Below, piece by piece: positions 1 to 12,700 of a stretch of DNA of 64,000 bases. The notes beneath the pieces were generated by a model. It was not told where the DNA came from, did not search any database, and worked only from the letters and a program-made list of their open reading frames with translations. This stretch comes from Campylorhamphus procurvoides (lineage: Eukaryota > Chordata > Aves > Passeriformes > Dendrocolaptidae): NCBI GenBank assembly GCA_013396655.1, contig WBMV01007712.1:124001-188000 (forward strand). The letters are read 5' to 3'. Numbering within the stretch: position 1 is the stretch's first letter; the number at the start of each line of letters is the position of its first letter. Position numbers and translations under genes: made by a program.

Positions 1-1083
1 TCAAATTAAGGAAAAAAAGAAAGCAATAAAGCCAGAACAATACGAAAGAAGAAAGCTCAGGCAAGATATTTAATTTTGTTTAGAACTTCTCAGTTTATTT
101 TTCCCATTTAAAGCATTCTGAGTAGATCTCCCAGTTATAGACTTTGAAAGGGAAGTGCGGGCAGTGTCAAAACTGAGTCAGGACTGCAGGACCTCACCTA
201 GCTGAGATTTCTAACTGCAAGTTCTACCTTTTGCTTTTTATTCAGTCTTGTGTTTCCCAATCCCACGTTGACAAAAAACAAATAAGTACAAAGGAATACT
301 CTCAAAAAATTGCTAAAGAGCAGGACCATCCAGAAATTCCTTCATAATAGGTGCTTTATCTTGGTTCTTTCATACCTGATCATCAAACCTAGCATGCCAG
401 TACCTGCTAAATACAACCTCAGATATCAATGATTCATAATGCTAAGAGATACAAAAACCAGCCTCACCAGAGGGGCTGCTTTTATGGTATATTACTCTTC
501 CTCTCATTTCTCATCTCCTGCTAAGCCTTAATCATTCCATAGGTGTGAATTAGATAATCTCTAATGATCTAATTGATTAGCATATTTAAATTAATAATCT
601 GATATTTAGTTGAAGTTTGATGCTTCTGTTTCAGACCTCAAAAAGTCATCAAATGTGTCAATTTTCTCCCACAAATATATTAGCAAGTCTGTAAAAAATG
701 TATCTCTAGATCATCACAACTGTAATAACAAAAAAAGAAAATACAGGGGTACCTGTCTGATCATTCTTCAATTATAATTAACATAAATCATATGCAAAAT
801 TGATTGATAATTGCAAGTATGAACTTAGTGTGATTTGGTCCACATGTATATAAATTTTTTTATACATCTAAAATTCTCACCTCCTGTGAATACAATAACA
901 TTCAGGAAGATTTATTGCATACCACATCACTATATATGCAGGATATTGCAGTGTGCTGATTATTCAATATAGTATAAAGACTGGTTTTTGGGAAATTGAA
1001 TGCTAAATATTTAGCACCATCCATGATACAAGTCAATATTTCATTAGATATCTAAGTATTTGGTTTGATTCACTAGAGCAGGT
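1..1083. other. AT-rich unique non-coding DNA
   Basis: The stretch is strongly AT-rich with short homopolymer runs and scattered TATA/ATTA motifs. I see no long open frame, tandem repeat or recognisable mobile element. A weak minus-strand donor-like GTGAGG near 195 has no convincing exon attached. Confidence 0.6.
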
Positions 1084-1146
1084 AGAACTATAGAATAACT
1101 TGACTGGAAGCTCAACCAGTCCAACACCCTCCCATTTCCTAGAAAA
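1083..1146 (-). repeat. CR1 LINE 3'-end remnant
   Basis: Read on the minus strand the segment runs through a 'gttggactgg' block and a 'cttccag' block into 'attctatagttctac'. This is the order of the end of avian CR1 elements: a gttggact...atgat...ttccaac block followed by tandem attctatg-type octamers. Only about 60 bp is recognisable, as expected for the usual 5' truncation and age. CR1 is the main LINE of birds and other sauropsids, so this fragment is one of the arguments for the taxonomic guess. Divergence is substantial. Confidence 0.55.
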
Positions 1147-1523
1147 GTATAATGGACATAACTAGGATGTCTGCATGAAGATATTAAAGATGCCTTGATG
1201 ATGCAAGGAGAACAAAATACAAAATGTGAGAATCCAGTTGTATGTCACTTACAGTGTTAAAATAAAATACAAGACAATTCCTCACAGTCTAAATTTCACA
1301 GATTCCTGTATTTTCATCACTAAAAATCCCTATGCCCATGGAAACTTCTGATCATTTGTTTATGTTATACCAATTCTTACCACATTCAGCTGACCTGAAA
1401 CAATCTCAAATTTAAATAATAGCATTCGTGTTCAGATATAGTTCAGTAGTTCCATAGTTTTAAAATAGCATTTCAAGCTAAACCACTGAAATTTATTGTG
1501 TAGTGGTAAGAAGAAGTACTTAC

Positions 1524-1591
1524 CTGATGCCTTCCTTGTACACAGAGCATTGTACATCTCAGACCTATGCTGTGCAGGAGTTGAGGCACTT
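1524..1591 (-). ncRNA. candidate 68-nt exon, minus strand (unverified)
   Basis: On the minus strand the segment lies between an acceptor-like 'ggctaatttacag' and a perfect consensus donor 'CAG|gtaagtac'. One frame is open across all 68 nt, encoding SASTPAQHRSEM followed by ten more residues. The codons resemble no protein family I know. The polypyrimidine tract is weak. It could be an exon of a long non-coding RNA, a rare exon of a gene whose other exons lie outside the window, or a decoy site. Typed as ncRNA only because no coding identity is visible. Confidence 0.25.
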
Positions 1592-2323
1592 CTGTAAATT
1601 AGCCAATTATTTCCTCCTAACAAGCCGTGTGTAAAGCTCAGTTTGACACCAGCTCAGGATTTGGTATAGGGAATGCAAATCCGTAGGTGCCAAGGATGCA
1701 TGGTGTGGAGGTGTGCAGGTGGAGGGCAGTGCCCCTGCCAGCAGTTTCTGGGCTATCTCTTGGCATCTGCTCATGTTCCCCATTTTAAGAACAGCCCAAA
1801 GCCCATCAGGTGTGCAATATGTATGTAGCACTGCATGTCTGTTTGGCTGTGACTTCCAGACATGCTGTGCCCAGGAGTTAACTTCACCCTGTAAGGGGCA
1901 AAAATCCCCAGCACACATGAATAGCTACAAAGAGAAACTACTGAAGTTTGCAGAGCTGTCGGCCTCTTATGAGTGGAAATTCCCTTTGCTGTAAGCACAG
2001 AGCATAGCTTTAGGCTGAAACTGGATGTTTCCATTTGCATTGAACAGCCCAATGCTGAAACACTGGTGGCACGAAGGTCAGTGATGAGCATCTCAGATAG
2101 GAGTGCTATGGAAGTGTTACAGTAGACCTGACGCCTGCTGCAATTAGATCACACTAGTGTGGGCCTAAGGTGAGAGAAAGACAATTTAACAGTATTTCAG
2201 CAGTGTGACATCATAGCTAACTGAGTGGCCATCTCAATAACTAGTCACGCTCAGGCTGGGGTAAGCGTGTGGGTGGGGATGAGAGAGAATAGGCCTTTGT
2301 CAGAGAGTGCACCAGGGATTCAC
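1592..2323. other. unique non-coding DNA
   Basis: No recognised element. Short overlapping frames of about 100 codons on both strands (1607-1918, 1713-1994, 1771-2091) have no family resemblance and no consistent coding signature. Confidence 0.5.
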
Positions 2324-2469
2324 CATCCAGACTTCCATGCAAACCCGAATCTCACTGCTACTCCTCTCAGCACACCGAGCCAAATCAAATTCCCGTGTGC
2401 GAGGCTGAAACACGAATCCCAGTTGCGTAGCTTGGCCCCGTCTCTAATTGCAATATCATCAAAAATAAG
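2324..2469 (-). other. exon-like or conserved non-coding block
   Basis: Read on the minus strand, a good polypyrimidine tract and acceptor ('cttttccttggacag') lead into a 48-codon open frame beginning LIFDDIAIRDGAKL. It ends at a candidate donor 'ATG|gtgaat', after which the frame meets a stop. The block keeps several CpGs that its surroundings have lost, which fits either coding constraint or a conserved regulatory element. The IFDDIAIRDG string is mildly reminiscent of the end of MAM-like domains, but no disulfide or domain pattern supports that and I do not assign it. A second minus-strand frame (2385-2750, 121 codons) overlaps, which argues against over-reading either. Confidence 0.25.
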
Positions 2470-2769
2470 CTGTCCAAGGAAAAGTGAAGGGGCATCACAC
2501 ATCTAACACCCTGTACATAAAATACGCCGGACCAAATTCTTGCATTTACATTTTGCTGTCGAAGCCTACAGAAAAATGTTGATTTAAGCAGTAGGAGCTC
2601 TGTGCCTATATCTCCCTGTAGATATGCTTGTTGTCTCTGTGCCAAAGCCAGAAATGAAGTCTTAGGGATATCGAGGCAGAGGAAGCTGTCGAAGTCAAGA
2701 GAGATTGGAAGGAACTTGAGCCCTAGTGCTTTGTCTAGGATTTCTTTCATAGTAACGAAGGCATTAATG

Positions 2770-4648
2770 ATTTTTCACAGAGAGGGGTGCCTAGGCAGGA
2801 TACATGAGTGTGCATGTGTGTGTGTGTAAGGAAGGAAAGGGGTAGAGGTAAATGCGAGTAGCTTCACACTGAAATTAAATCAGGCTTTTCCATAAAACAG
2901 ATGTTATGATTCCCTTAAAAAAAATAATTAAATTAACAGCAGACAGAAATGTTCAGGAGAAGGAATTTGGGGTTGGGATTTTGGCATTAGTAATTCCCTA
3001 TACTTAATCCATAAAAGTTTTCTTTTATGTTTACAGAAGGGGGTTAAAAAAAGAAGCAAGTCTGTTACTAAAGAATTTTAAGATACAGTGGAGATGTGAA
3101 AGGCACAGAAGATTTTCATTTCCTGTGTTATAGGGTGCAAATAATATCAGTATGAAAAACCTGGCAGGAAGATTTAAGATAGCAGTTTTTACATTGATAA
3201 GTATTTGTTCATTTCCTGACAACAAAAAATATAAATCTCTTCAGAAATTAAATACCCTGGCTTGTTGAAGCACTTTTGTGACGTTCTGTGGTAGACTGGC
3301 TTCCTTTCATTGGAAATCCACAGCTAGAATAATAATCACAGCATCAGTTATTATACTTGTATCAGTTCTGTGCGGCAAGAGGCTAATACAGTGTATGGCC
3401 GAATTCTCCTACTTTTGTGTCACTTATTTTCTCTGTGGGCCAGATTTGCATTTTAATGGAAGTAGTTTATAGACTTCTTTGCTGCCTTCATAGTGCCACA
3501 AGTGGCATCATTAAGTGAGTTAAGCCGGATTAATGCTGATAGTAAAGTCAGATAATACAATAACAGAGGCCTTCATTTCCATTTGGATTAGGTGAAGAGA
3601 GCAGGCCTGTCTGGTGCAGGGTGATAATTTGTAAGCGCGATATGTTGTACTTGAGAGGATAAGATTAAATTTAGTGGGTTTAACTGTCATCCCAGTAAGT
3701 CAATTACTTCATCTTTTCAGGCTTTGAATTTATTTTATAAATAAAATAAATGGAATATTGAGCTGCTCCACAGCCATTTCGAGCTTCCATGAAGAAGAAT
3801 TACACATGCTGGGCCAAAAAAAAAAAAAAAAGAGAGCGAGAGGGGAGGGGAAAAAGGGTTTCTGATTCAGCTTCATAAACAAAGTACAAACCACATTCAA
3901 GTGCCATCATGGCAACAGCTTGGGAATATTGTCCATTTCTCATATCACAAGTGTGACAGATTCCATTGTGGCTTTAGTTTATTCATAATAGGAAATATTT
4001 GTGTTGTGCCTGGCCTTTTCTAGTTGTATCTATTAGATTGTAGAAGGAACACACTAAAATACTGATCCCTGCTATCATTTAACTCTTACTTTTTTCCTCT
4101 GCTTGCTATCTTCTATATATTTAATGCTTGCACCTTGCTGCTAGGACAGTTTCAAATGGAAATAAATAAAGAAGATCTGTTTGATTTTTGTTTCGTATCA
4201 GATAAACACTTTTTAATTCTCCTGTCTTTTCTCCCCATCGCCACCCTTATTTGGACATCAAATCCCTGCAATACTATTTCCTGGGTACAGAAAGTTTGGA
4301 AGCTCTTTGTAAATTAAATACAGGTAGATAAGCATCAACATCTTTATTTCTATCCACAGACCCAGAACACAATTGATGTCAAGGGATGCAAGGCATAACA
4401 GAAGAGTGCTTATGCAGAACAAGAGATGGTTCTAGAAGCCCTGCCAAACTCAAGATCCTTTCATAACATCCTTTATCAAGTAGTTTTTTCCTGTGATTCC
4501 TGCTGGGGAGCATTACCACATGCAGGAGGAAAGAAACCTCAGCTAGTATCTTTTAAGCTATTGATAAAGCTCAGAACTGCAACAAAGTGAAGTCTTAAGG
4601 TCTTGTGTGGCAAGGTACCAGGCACCCCTATCTCCCTCTGCTGCTGAG
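2770..4648. other. unique non-coding DNA, possible conserved element
   Basis: The segment holds a short TG run (about 2810-2828) and a 16-bp A tract at 3816-3831 followed by a GA-rich stretch to about 3860. The part at 3480-3680 includes a GGATTA homeodomain-type core and several uncommon CpGs, a texture seen in conserved non-coding elements, but I cannot test conservation. No gene is visible. Confidence 0.4.
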
Positions 4649-4702
4649 AAGGAGCTGGCAATAACCTCCTGGGAGGGACGAAAGCCACAGCCAAAGGCTA
4701 AG
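4649..4702 (+). ncRNA. candidate 54-nt exon, plus strand (weak)
   Basis: A pyrimidine-rich run 'ctatctccctctgctgctgag' shows an acceptor-like end. It is followed by 54 nt open in one frame (KELAITSWEGRK and six more residues) and a consensus donor 'AAG|gtaagtgc'. The acceptor is GAG rather than the preferred CAG/TAG, so this is weak. No protein family is recognised, and an untranslated or spurious exon is equally likely. Confidence 0.15.
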
Positions 4703-7700
4703 GTAAGTGCTCTTCATTTCTGTGTGAATAATTGGCACAGGGACCATTAGCTAATTCAGTCAAATGAACCTCCTAAGGGCCTGGCATTGAAGGGCTCTTT
4801 ACAGAAGATGCTCAGCAGCCCACAGGACTAAAACCATCATATGAACTCAGATATCCCAAAAAGGCAGGGCACCTGGAGAAGGATGACCACGAGTGATGTA
4901 TAGATTCAGACAGACCTGTCTAGGATGTGCCTTTTTATTTTCCTGCAGCTCTTACACATACGGCACCTCTCCAGTTTCACTGGGAACTGTGGCACTACAA
5001 GGTGAAAGGCACCCTTTTAGGTTGATAGGAGTAGGATAAGTACATACTTTGACACATATTCTCTGCCAAACAGTAATACATTTTCCACACAATTAATCTG
5101 ACACAAATCTTAAGTAAATAACTGTTTGCAAGGGGGGTTTATGTAATGTTTCACTTTCTTTTATGCTAATATATATTATATATAGCTACCCATAAGTCAG
5201 AGGAATTACCCAATGATCAAACCTCTAAGGCAAAGAACTGGGTCTTTTCATGACACAAAGCTATATGAAATAAAATAGAATGTATCAAATGACAGAATCA
5301 GTGTCTTCAGTGGAGGGCACAAAGATTCCTCTGTAGATAGGAGATGTTTAGCAAAGAAGGTTGTTTTTTGAACTGTTAAACCATTCCAATTTCATAATTT
5401 CATGCCACAGTTTAATGGTCAGTTTGACTTTCAGGTATCTTAAAATCTGACTAACCTCTTTAAATTTTTCTTGGTAGGTGACATTTACATCCTCCCAGCT
5501 TTTGTTGTTGAATGGTTTCTGTAATTACTTTATAAAGATACTAAACAACTTTAATATTCACAGGTTTGATTTCATGATATTTAATGAGTTTATAATCAAA
5601 ATCCCAACCCAGAGTGTTCTTGCAGTTATCAGTGTCCCATTTTGTCTCAAATTAGCAATGTCACGCAAGTTTTGAGAGTCTGTAATTACAACCTCAACAG
5701 AGCAGAAAAGCCCCAGAAGCCAGTCAACCTCATTCTGCTCAAAAATGAGTCTTCCCTTGTCTTTAACAGTGGGGAGTTCTTCCTTCTTGCATCTGAGTTT
5801 TGTGACTGTGATTCAAAAGATGCCTTTTTTTTTTTTTTTTGACCCAGGAATGCCACTTTTTTTTCTTTATGTGCAGATGTCAATATGGCAGAATTTGACC
5901 AGCTTGACTTTAATCTGCCCTGATTTGTCACACAGTTCTGCCAATTGAGCTCCTTAGATGGTATAGAAAATTGGTGTTGCTTTTCTCCAGAATGCCTTTT
6001 GCACAGAGTAGCACAGCACTCGGACAGTCCAGTGTGCAGTAAACAAAAAGCACAATAGCTCAGTGGGTCTGCCACAACCAGCTGAGCTATCACCCCTCGT
6101 TACTGGGTTAGCTAAGCTATTTCAGGGAAATTAGACTGTATGGCAAAATTGGTCACTCTATATGTCTTCCTTTGCTGTGCTGCCTGAGCATCTTGCTAAC
6201 TGTGGTTGATACTACAACAAATGTGTGAAATAAGGCAGTACGGACCTTCATTTTCTAGGAAGTGTCACAGAAAGACATAAGGACAGGTTTAAAGGTGGTC
6301 AAAATGTTAAAAAATGCAGTAAAATAAATAGTAACTATAAATATATAAGCCACCTTTGTTGACTTTTCTTAGGACTCAACCAACCTGATTAGATTGGGAT
6401 GTAAATCTCCCAGGGGTCACCTGTTTGATGTCTTTTGCTATTTAAATATTTTTCAATCAGTTTTTAGTGATATTAGCAAGCAGTAGCCCTTATGCCCAGT
6501 GAAGCACCTAAGTTACTGTGTGATGTTACTGTTGTTGGGCTGAGCAGAAGCTCTGTGGCTGGCTCAGTAAGGAAAAAGGCAATTCTACAGAGACCAGCAA
6601 AGCTAAAATCCATTCAGTATTCTCTTTGACGAGCAGCTCCGTACAAAACCCCAGTAAGCTTCAAGTTATTAGAAAAGAAAGGAGAAATGTGTGGAAAGCA
6701 TTCACCATGCAGGAATCCAAATGTACTGGCATTATCATGGTGAATACTGAGGAACAAAGTCAAAAGGGGTTGCATCACTGCACATGAGATCCTTAGGACC
6801 AGCTCTCACCCCACCTTACACAGGTTTTATGGTGATGTAAAGTCTCAGAGTCTAATGAGGTTGCTTTGGGCTGGTTACTTGAGGTACTTGAAATTTATGC
6901 CTGTGCATGTCATACATACATACAGGCCTGGTTGAATTAGTATTTATACAGAATATATAGAAGTATTAAGTCCTCTAAGTGCCAAACATGGCTATTTCTG
7001 AATCAGTTCTTATCTGATGAAGAGCAGCTTTGCTGTTACTGGTATTAGAAGCAGAAGCCTGTATATTTATCATACATCAATTGTATTGGAGTATCTGTGT
7101 GTTTTAAAGAGAGGCAGAAGCAAAGACAGAGAACGATTCAAAAAAGCTGCAGCAGGATCTCCACTTGCTTTCCTATAACTCTATACGGGCAAATATTAAA
7201 TGGTGTGACAGGGAAGATTATGCCCCCACCAAACTTCAGCTAAAACCAGTCTTCTTACTGTGCTTCAGTTCTGCCCGTCACAGGAGGTTTGTTAAGCTTG
7301 TATTAGACAGCTTTGACAAACAGATTTTCAAAAATATTTAAAGCTTCCTAGACACTTGATAAAAAACATGTATATTAAAAATGCCACAGGAAAACAAAGG
7401 TTCTCAGGAGCTGAAAGCAGAGACCTGTGTCAGCAAGTCTCAAAAGCAGAATTTCTACCCATGAGATCATGTTATCCCATTCACAGTACAGAACACAGGG
7501 AAAGTTTGGGAATTCAAATCCCCTTGAACATGATACCATAGCTGCAACAGCAGGACCAGATTTATAGATTTGTACAGTGGTTAATACACTTTTGTATTCT
7601 CCAAAGCATTATGTTTTGTACAGTAGTCCAAAAGCCCAGTACAGAGCAGTCTGGTTTTATCAGTTAGTAAAATGCAGCATTAAATCCATTTTAGCTATTG

Positions 7701-9000
7701 CAGTGGAGATCCTTTGACACAAACAGCAGCTCCTGACGACTGCTGAGTTGAAGTCGGGTGCTTCCAGACTGCAAACCTTTCTCTTCCAAGACTGAAGGAA
7801 AGCAGGTATAGCAGAAAGGAGAATAATCTCAGGCTGGATAAGAACATGAGCCCAGATGGGATGTGCTGTCCTTTGAGGCTGGTAGCAATTATAGAAGCCA
7901 CTGAGCAGCTCTGAAAAAAACATGAGGGACCAGCCTTCAGGAAGCAGTGCAAGGGCTAGGGAGAGGGAAAATGAGTTTTAAGCAGCTGCAGCCAGCTATG
8001 CCATGTTCTGCTGAACACTGCATACATGTGAGGTCCTAGCAGTGACATTTGAGTCTGCAGTGGGCTGACCAGTAAATACATGATGTACATGAGCATCATC
8101 ACTTTCTTCTCTTCTTTCTTTTAACATATATTCTTGCTTCAATATGCAGAATATACTGCCTTGAGAGGATGAATAAGAAGAATTCTTCCAAAGAAAGAGA
8201 AATATATGGCTGTGAACTGCATAAGGCAGTTTGATTTTCATGTCAGAGAGGGTCATCAGGAGTGTTAGCAGGAGGTGTGTATGCAGCTACATTAATTCTG
8301 CAGGCAACCAACTCAATCCCTAACTTGCATCTAAACAAAACCTTCCTGCCAGAAGGCAAACAGTTCAGTACTTTGCAACTGCCTCCTGAGGAAGCTAATG
8401 GAGCATTTTACAGATGACAAAAGAATGCAGCAAGCCTAGGTCAATAAAGATGGGCTGAACTCTAGAAAAGAAATGAGTGTAAATATACAATAATAAGACT
8501 AAATATTATCCAATAGCTCATTTGTGCAGATCTGGGTGCAGAAAATAAGTAATATTATGATGTTTCTTGAGCATGTGACCATTCACCTACTGTCTGTATT
8601 ATAATACACAGGTACAATGTTAGTTTCACAGTTGAATAGGGTGCCTTTTTCTTTGCAGCTTTTAGTTTTTCAAGGTAGTACCATTACTTTCCTGAATATA
8701 CATCTGTGTGGGGAATTTTTAAGCCTAATATTGTATTTTCATGGGAATGGAAGAATGTCCATATGTACCTCAGCACATTTTCACACGCCTCGCTGCATAT
8801 GATAGAAACTATTTCAGAAGATGCTGTTACTTTAAGGATTGACTTGTCATCTCTTAAAATAGTATCTGTCAGAGGGCTGAGATTTAGAAGGACTTTGGAC
8901 TGCAAGTACAGAGATTGCCACTTATGTGTTGGTTTAGAAGATTTTATCATGTTCTACATACCTGGCATCAATTTGATCAAATCTCAAATTCTGTATCACA
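4703..9000. other. unique non-coding DNA
   Basis: Holds a 16-bp T tract at 5825-5840, AT dinucleotide clusters near 5170-5190, and possible fragments of the ancestral sauropsid repeat near 6.8 kb. Minus-strand frames such as 5686-6093 and 7660-7952 are low-complexity or unrecognisable. No gene seen. Confidence 0.5.
6795..6850. repeat. possible ancestral sauropsid repeat fragment
   Basis: The run 'ctcaccccaccttacacagg' followed by 'tgatgtaaag' resembles the 'ctctcacttacaccagtgtaaat' block of an old interspersed family common in turtles, crocodilians and birds. It is short and degraded. Confidence 0.25.
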
Positions 9001-9720
9001 CACTTTTTATAAGGTTTTCCTTCTTTATAAAGAAGATTAAGGTAATTTACTCACCATGTTTATTATATATGAAGTTGTTGAAATAATGAGGGCAATAAAA
9101 TTGAATTTAGCATTGTCTTTATTGTTTTGAAGGTTACATTCATAAGCTTTGTTTGTTTTAATAAGTTTATTGTACAGTCTTAGGCATATGTTATTATGCA
9201 GCGATGGATATGCTTTGAATATTTTTGTAATTGTGGGTAGTATAAAAGTCATTTTCTGTTAGATTGCACAAATCCATTACATTAGTAGAAAGATACATTA
9301 TTGTAATAGGATTAATGTGCAACACATAAACATGATCAGTAATATTCTTTTTGATAAGTTTTTCCATTTTAATGACTTCAAATGTAGAGAGATTTCAGGA
9401 TAGTTCCATCTTTGATTTGCATAATTGTATTACAGACAGACAAATTGCATTATATTCTTCATTAACAATAGATGGCTTGTATAACTATTGTATTTTTGAA
9501 GGCACTGCTTTTATGTTCATCCTGTAATTTGTCATTTTATGACACCACTGTTTAGCTTAGTTTGGAGAGAATAGAAACTAAAAGATTATTTGATTTTAGC
9601 TGAGTACAGGAATATCTTTGCATTCAACTGTAATGCAGTAAGCTATTGTTTGTTTTAACAAATTATCATCCACAGCTAAAGTTAGTTAAAAAATACTCTT
9701 CTCGTTTGTGGCAGATCCCA
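9001..9720. other. very AT-rich unique segment
   Basis: The segment is dense in ATTA/TAAT, TTGT and TGCATAAT motifs without tandem structure, and lacks transposon signatures. Such composition is common both in neutral desert DNA and in homeodomain/SOX-bound conserved elements, and the sequence alone does not decide. No open frame of note. Confidence 0.35.
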
Positions 9721-12700
9721 CATTCATGGCATTTCTCAGCCAAGTGTCAGCACTTGTAAATGAACTTCAATATAAAAACACAACATAAAATTAAATTAGA
9801 TCCATCAGAATATTTTCTACTTCTCTGCTTGGGCTTGCTCTCCCCCTTTTCCTCCCTTGCACATGCACATACACACAAACACGTGGTCTGTCTTGCTCTC
9901 ACTGAGTTCTTCAGGGTTTTACAATTCCAGAGGTTAAATAAAACAGCTGAATTGCAAATTATATCATAAAATGTATAAATAATTTTTTTCCTTCTCTTTT
10001 AAGATTTTCTCTACGAAAAGCTAAATACTCTCAAAGATATTTTAGAGTAAAACAAATTATTTTTTCATTTTTCTATAGCCAAGCCTTCTTCAATCATTTC
10101 TGACTGCTAAGAATACCAGTAAATTAAAAGTTAGTAGCTTGAGACAGGTTTGCACTCCTACCAAATCAAACCAGCTTCTTATTTTAGAAAATCTAATAGT
10201 TGCACTCCATTAGGGCACCTTGAGCATAGAGATTCTTGAAAAAGAAATAGACTTTAGAAAGAAATTATTATGGCTAAATCACAAATAAATTCCTTTATTT
10301 GACAATGAAACACAAAACTTCCCCATTTAAATGCAAGTCAGAGTTCAGGCCTAGCTCACTGAAGTTTGCTGTGTTTTACAGCATTTTAAAAATCTGAGCC
10401 AACATTCTTGTAATTTGATCCTTAATTTGGGTTGTTAGTTTAGGTTCCAGTCCTATAAGAGGATATTTATTATTGCATGAAATGGGTAATTTTATCAATA
10501 CTGATACAACCAATCTCAAATGAAAGCCTGCTCCTATAAAGCCAACAGGGGTACACTATAAAACCTACAAGTCCAGGATTTCACCCTTGTCACCCACCTA
10601 CTGACACCCACCACAGCTCTGGCCTCCCTAATAATATTGGGTGTTTTATTCCATTACACACTGAAAATAAACTTTATGGAGATGAGAAAAGGAGAAAGAC
10701 TTTGAACCAAATGTATGTTTTCCTCCGGCAGATAAAATACATTACTACAACACTTTTGAGGCTTGTAGTATGTTTTATATTTTATATTTTTTTTCAAAAT
10801 GGATCAAAAAATCTATATCTTGCATTTTTTAATTCTTCTGGAGAAGAAACATATAAAATTATTAAAACACCACTTCACACAAATTTGTTAGAACTCTGTA
10901 CATCTTTTGTAGAATAAAAAGGATAAAACTGGGACAACAGAAAGAGACAAGTATAACTAAGTCTTTTCACAGCAAAATGAATGAAAACTCTGAACCTATT
11001 TTGATTATGTTTTTCAAGCTTATTCCTTTTAGCTTTCTCAAAGTAGCTTCTCGCAAGTTGTATCTGCCTGCCCCTATGCTGAAAGTGTTACTGAATATTT
11101 TTCCAAAAGGCTAATATTTCACTATCTCCTTGGAATTTCTTTGAATGTCTCCACTTCATCTTGGCAAAACCTTAGTGCTCCAATAAGGGAGGATAAACAT
11201 TATCTGCACCATCAGATGGCCTCTTTGACTCACTGATACTGAGAATTAACAGTTAATGAACTCTGCATGTGCAAGGACAGTGTCTGAAGGAGGCTGGTTA
11301 AACGAGAACACATCCTGGTGTTGACAAATGAGAAAAGGTATAAAATTCAGAGACTGTTTCCAGATATTTCCCAAACACAAAACAGAGTTACATTTACAAG
11401 CAATTTATGATCAACAAATTGCCAAGAAGTGTGTACATTTACACAGCTCTCTCAAAAGTTGTTTTCAAAAATGTTTCAGCACTGGTATGTGTAGCTGACC
11501 TTCCCAACCTGCCCAGCATCAAACATTACTGATGTGTCAATCTGAGAGGGTTTTGTACCTCTTGACACCTTGCATCAAACACAGAGTCATCTACTGGCTT
11601 TTCCAGTTCTCATGTTTTTTATGTTTTGTAAATGTGCGCATTGCAAGGCAATTGAGATTTAGGGTCATACATATTTAACACTCTAAAGGACTCCGGGAAA
11701 TATCGCTGCTTATACTAAATAGCCAGAAGTCTCAGAAAATGAGTAATGTGAAAAATAAGCTTATTCTATTATTTACCATCACAATAACTCCTCTAATCAA
11801 ATACACACAGGCCACACTTTCTCAAAAGCACAATTCTTCAGACTGTTTAAGTAGGGCAAAACAATCACATCCTCATCAGTTGCATCTACCATGGCTTATG
11901 GCCAAATAGGTTCTTCCAAATTATCTCTCTATGTTCTCCAGATGAAAAGCCAGACCACTCTGAATGTTTCACCCACCATAAGTAATCCATGTGACCATTT
12001 CACATGGGACAAACAGGGAGTCTTGACTCCTGGCCACTGCTGACTCATCCTCTGATCCAACACAAGCACATTCTGCTTTTATGTCTGCATGTATTGTTCA
12101 TTTTCTCCATTAAGATGTCCTACAGCAGGTTTTCTTGCCTGTGCAATTTAACCATGGATCTTAGGAAGATAAATAGGGAGCAATATTTTAGGATGTGTAT
12201 TTAGTCTTCTTCTAATAGCTGCCTTCCATCACCTAACTCTTATTAATGCAGTTGAGGAAGTTCCCTCAGAGAGTACATATTACAGCATCAGTGTTTTTGA
12301 GCCTTGAAAGTTTTCCTTATCCACCAAGAGGATAATTATAAATATCAACAGAAATAAAAGCTGCCTCATGTAAGAATATATCAAACCAGAATAAAAAAGA
12401 AAACAAACCAACAAATATCTCCCTTTTTTTAACAAGTTTCTCTTAAAATCATTCTTCTCTCTTCTCTCCCCCTTTCAGAGATTTCTCTGAACAGAAAAAT
12501 GGGATGCATATGCTGTATTGTCCTTATGGAAACTAAACATAACCCCCTTCAGGAAGTAATAAGATTAAGTTACACTTCACTGGGAAATCAGTGTACATAA
12601 ATTAATGAAAATTTCCTGTGGATGGTGGTGAAGAAAGCTACTCACTGTGCCAGTGAACTGATGCAAACAGACATTTTATGATGAGAAAAAAAATTACTGA

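Noticed and set aside
2320..2502. MAM-domain exon from the IFDDIAIRDG string
   Set aside because: Only a short resemblance; the expected cysteines and flanking domain residues are not seen, so it is kept only as an unassigned exon-like block.
5686..6093. 135-codon minus frame
   Set aside because: A lysine run comes from the 16-bp T tract; the rest is unrecognisable and lacks splice context.
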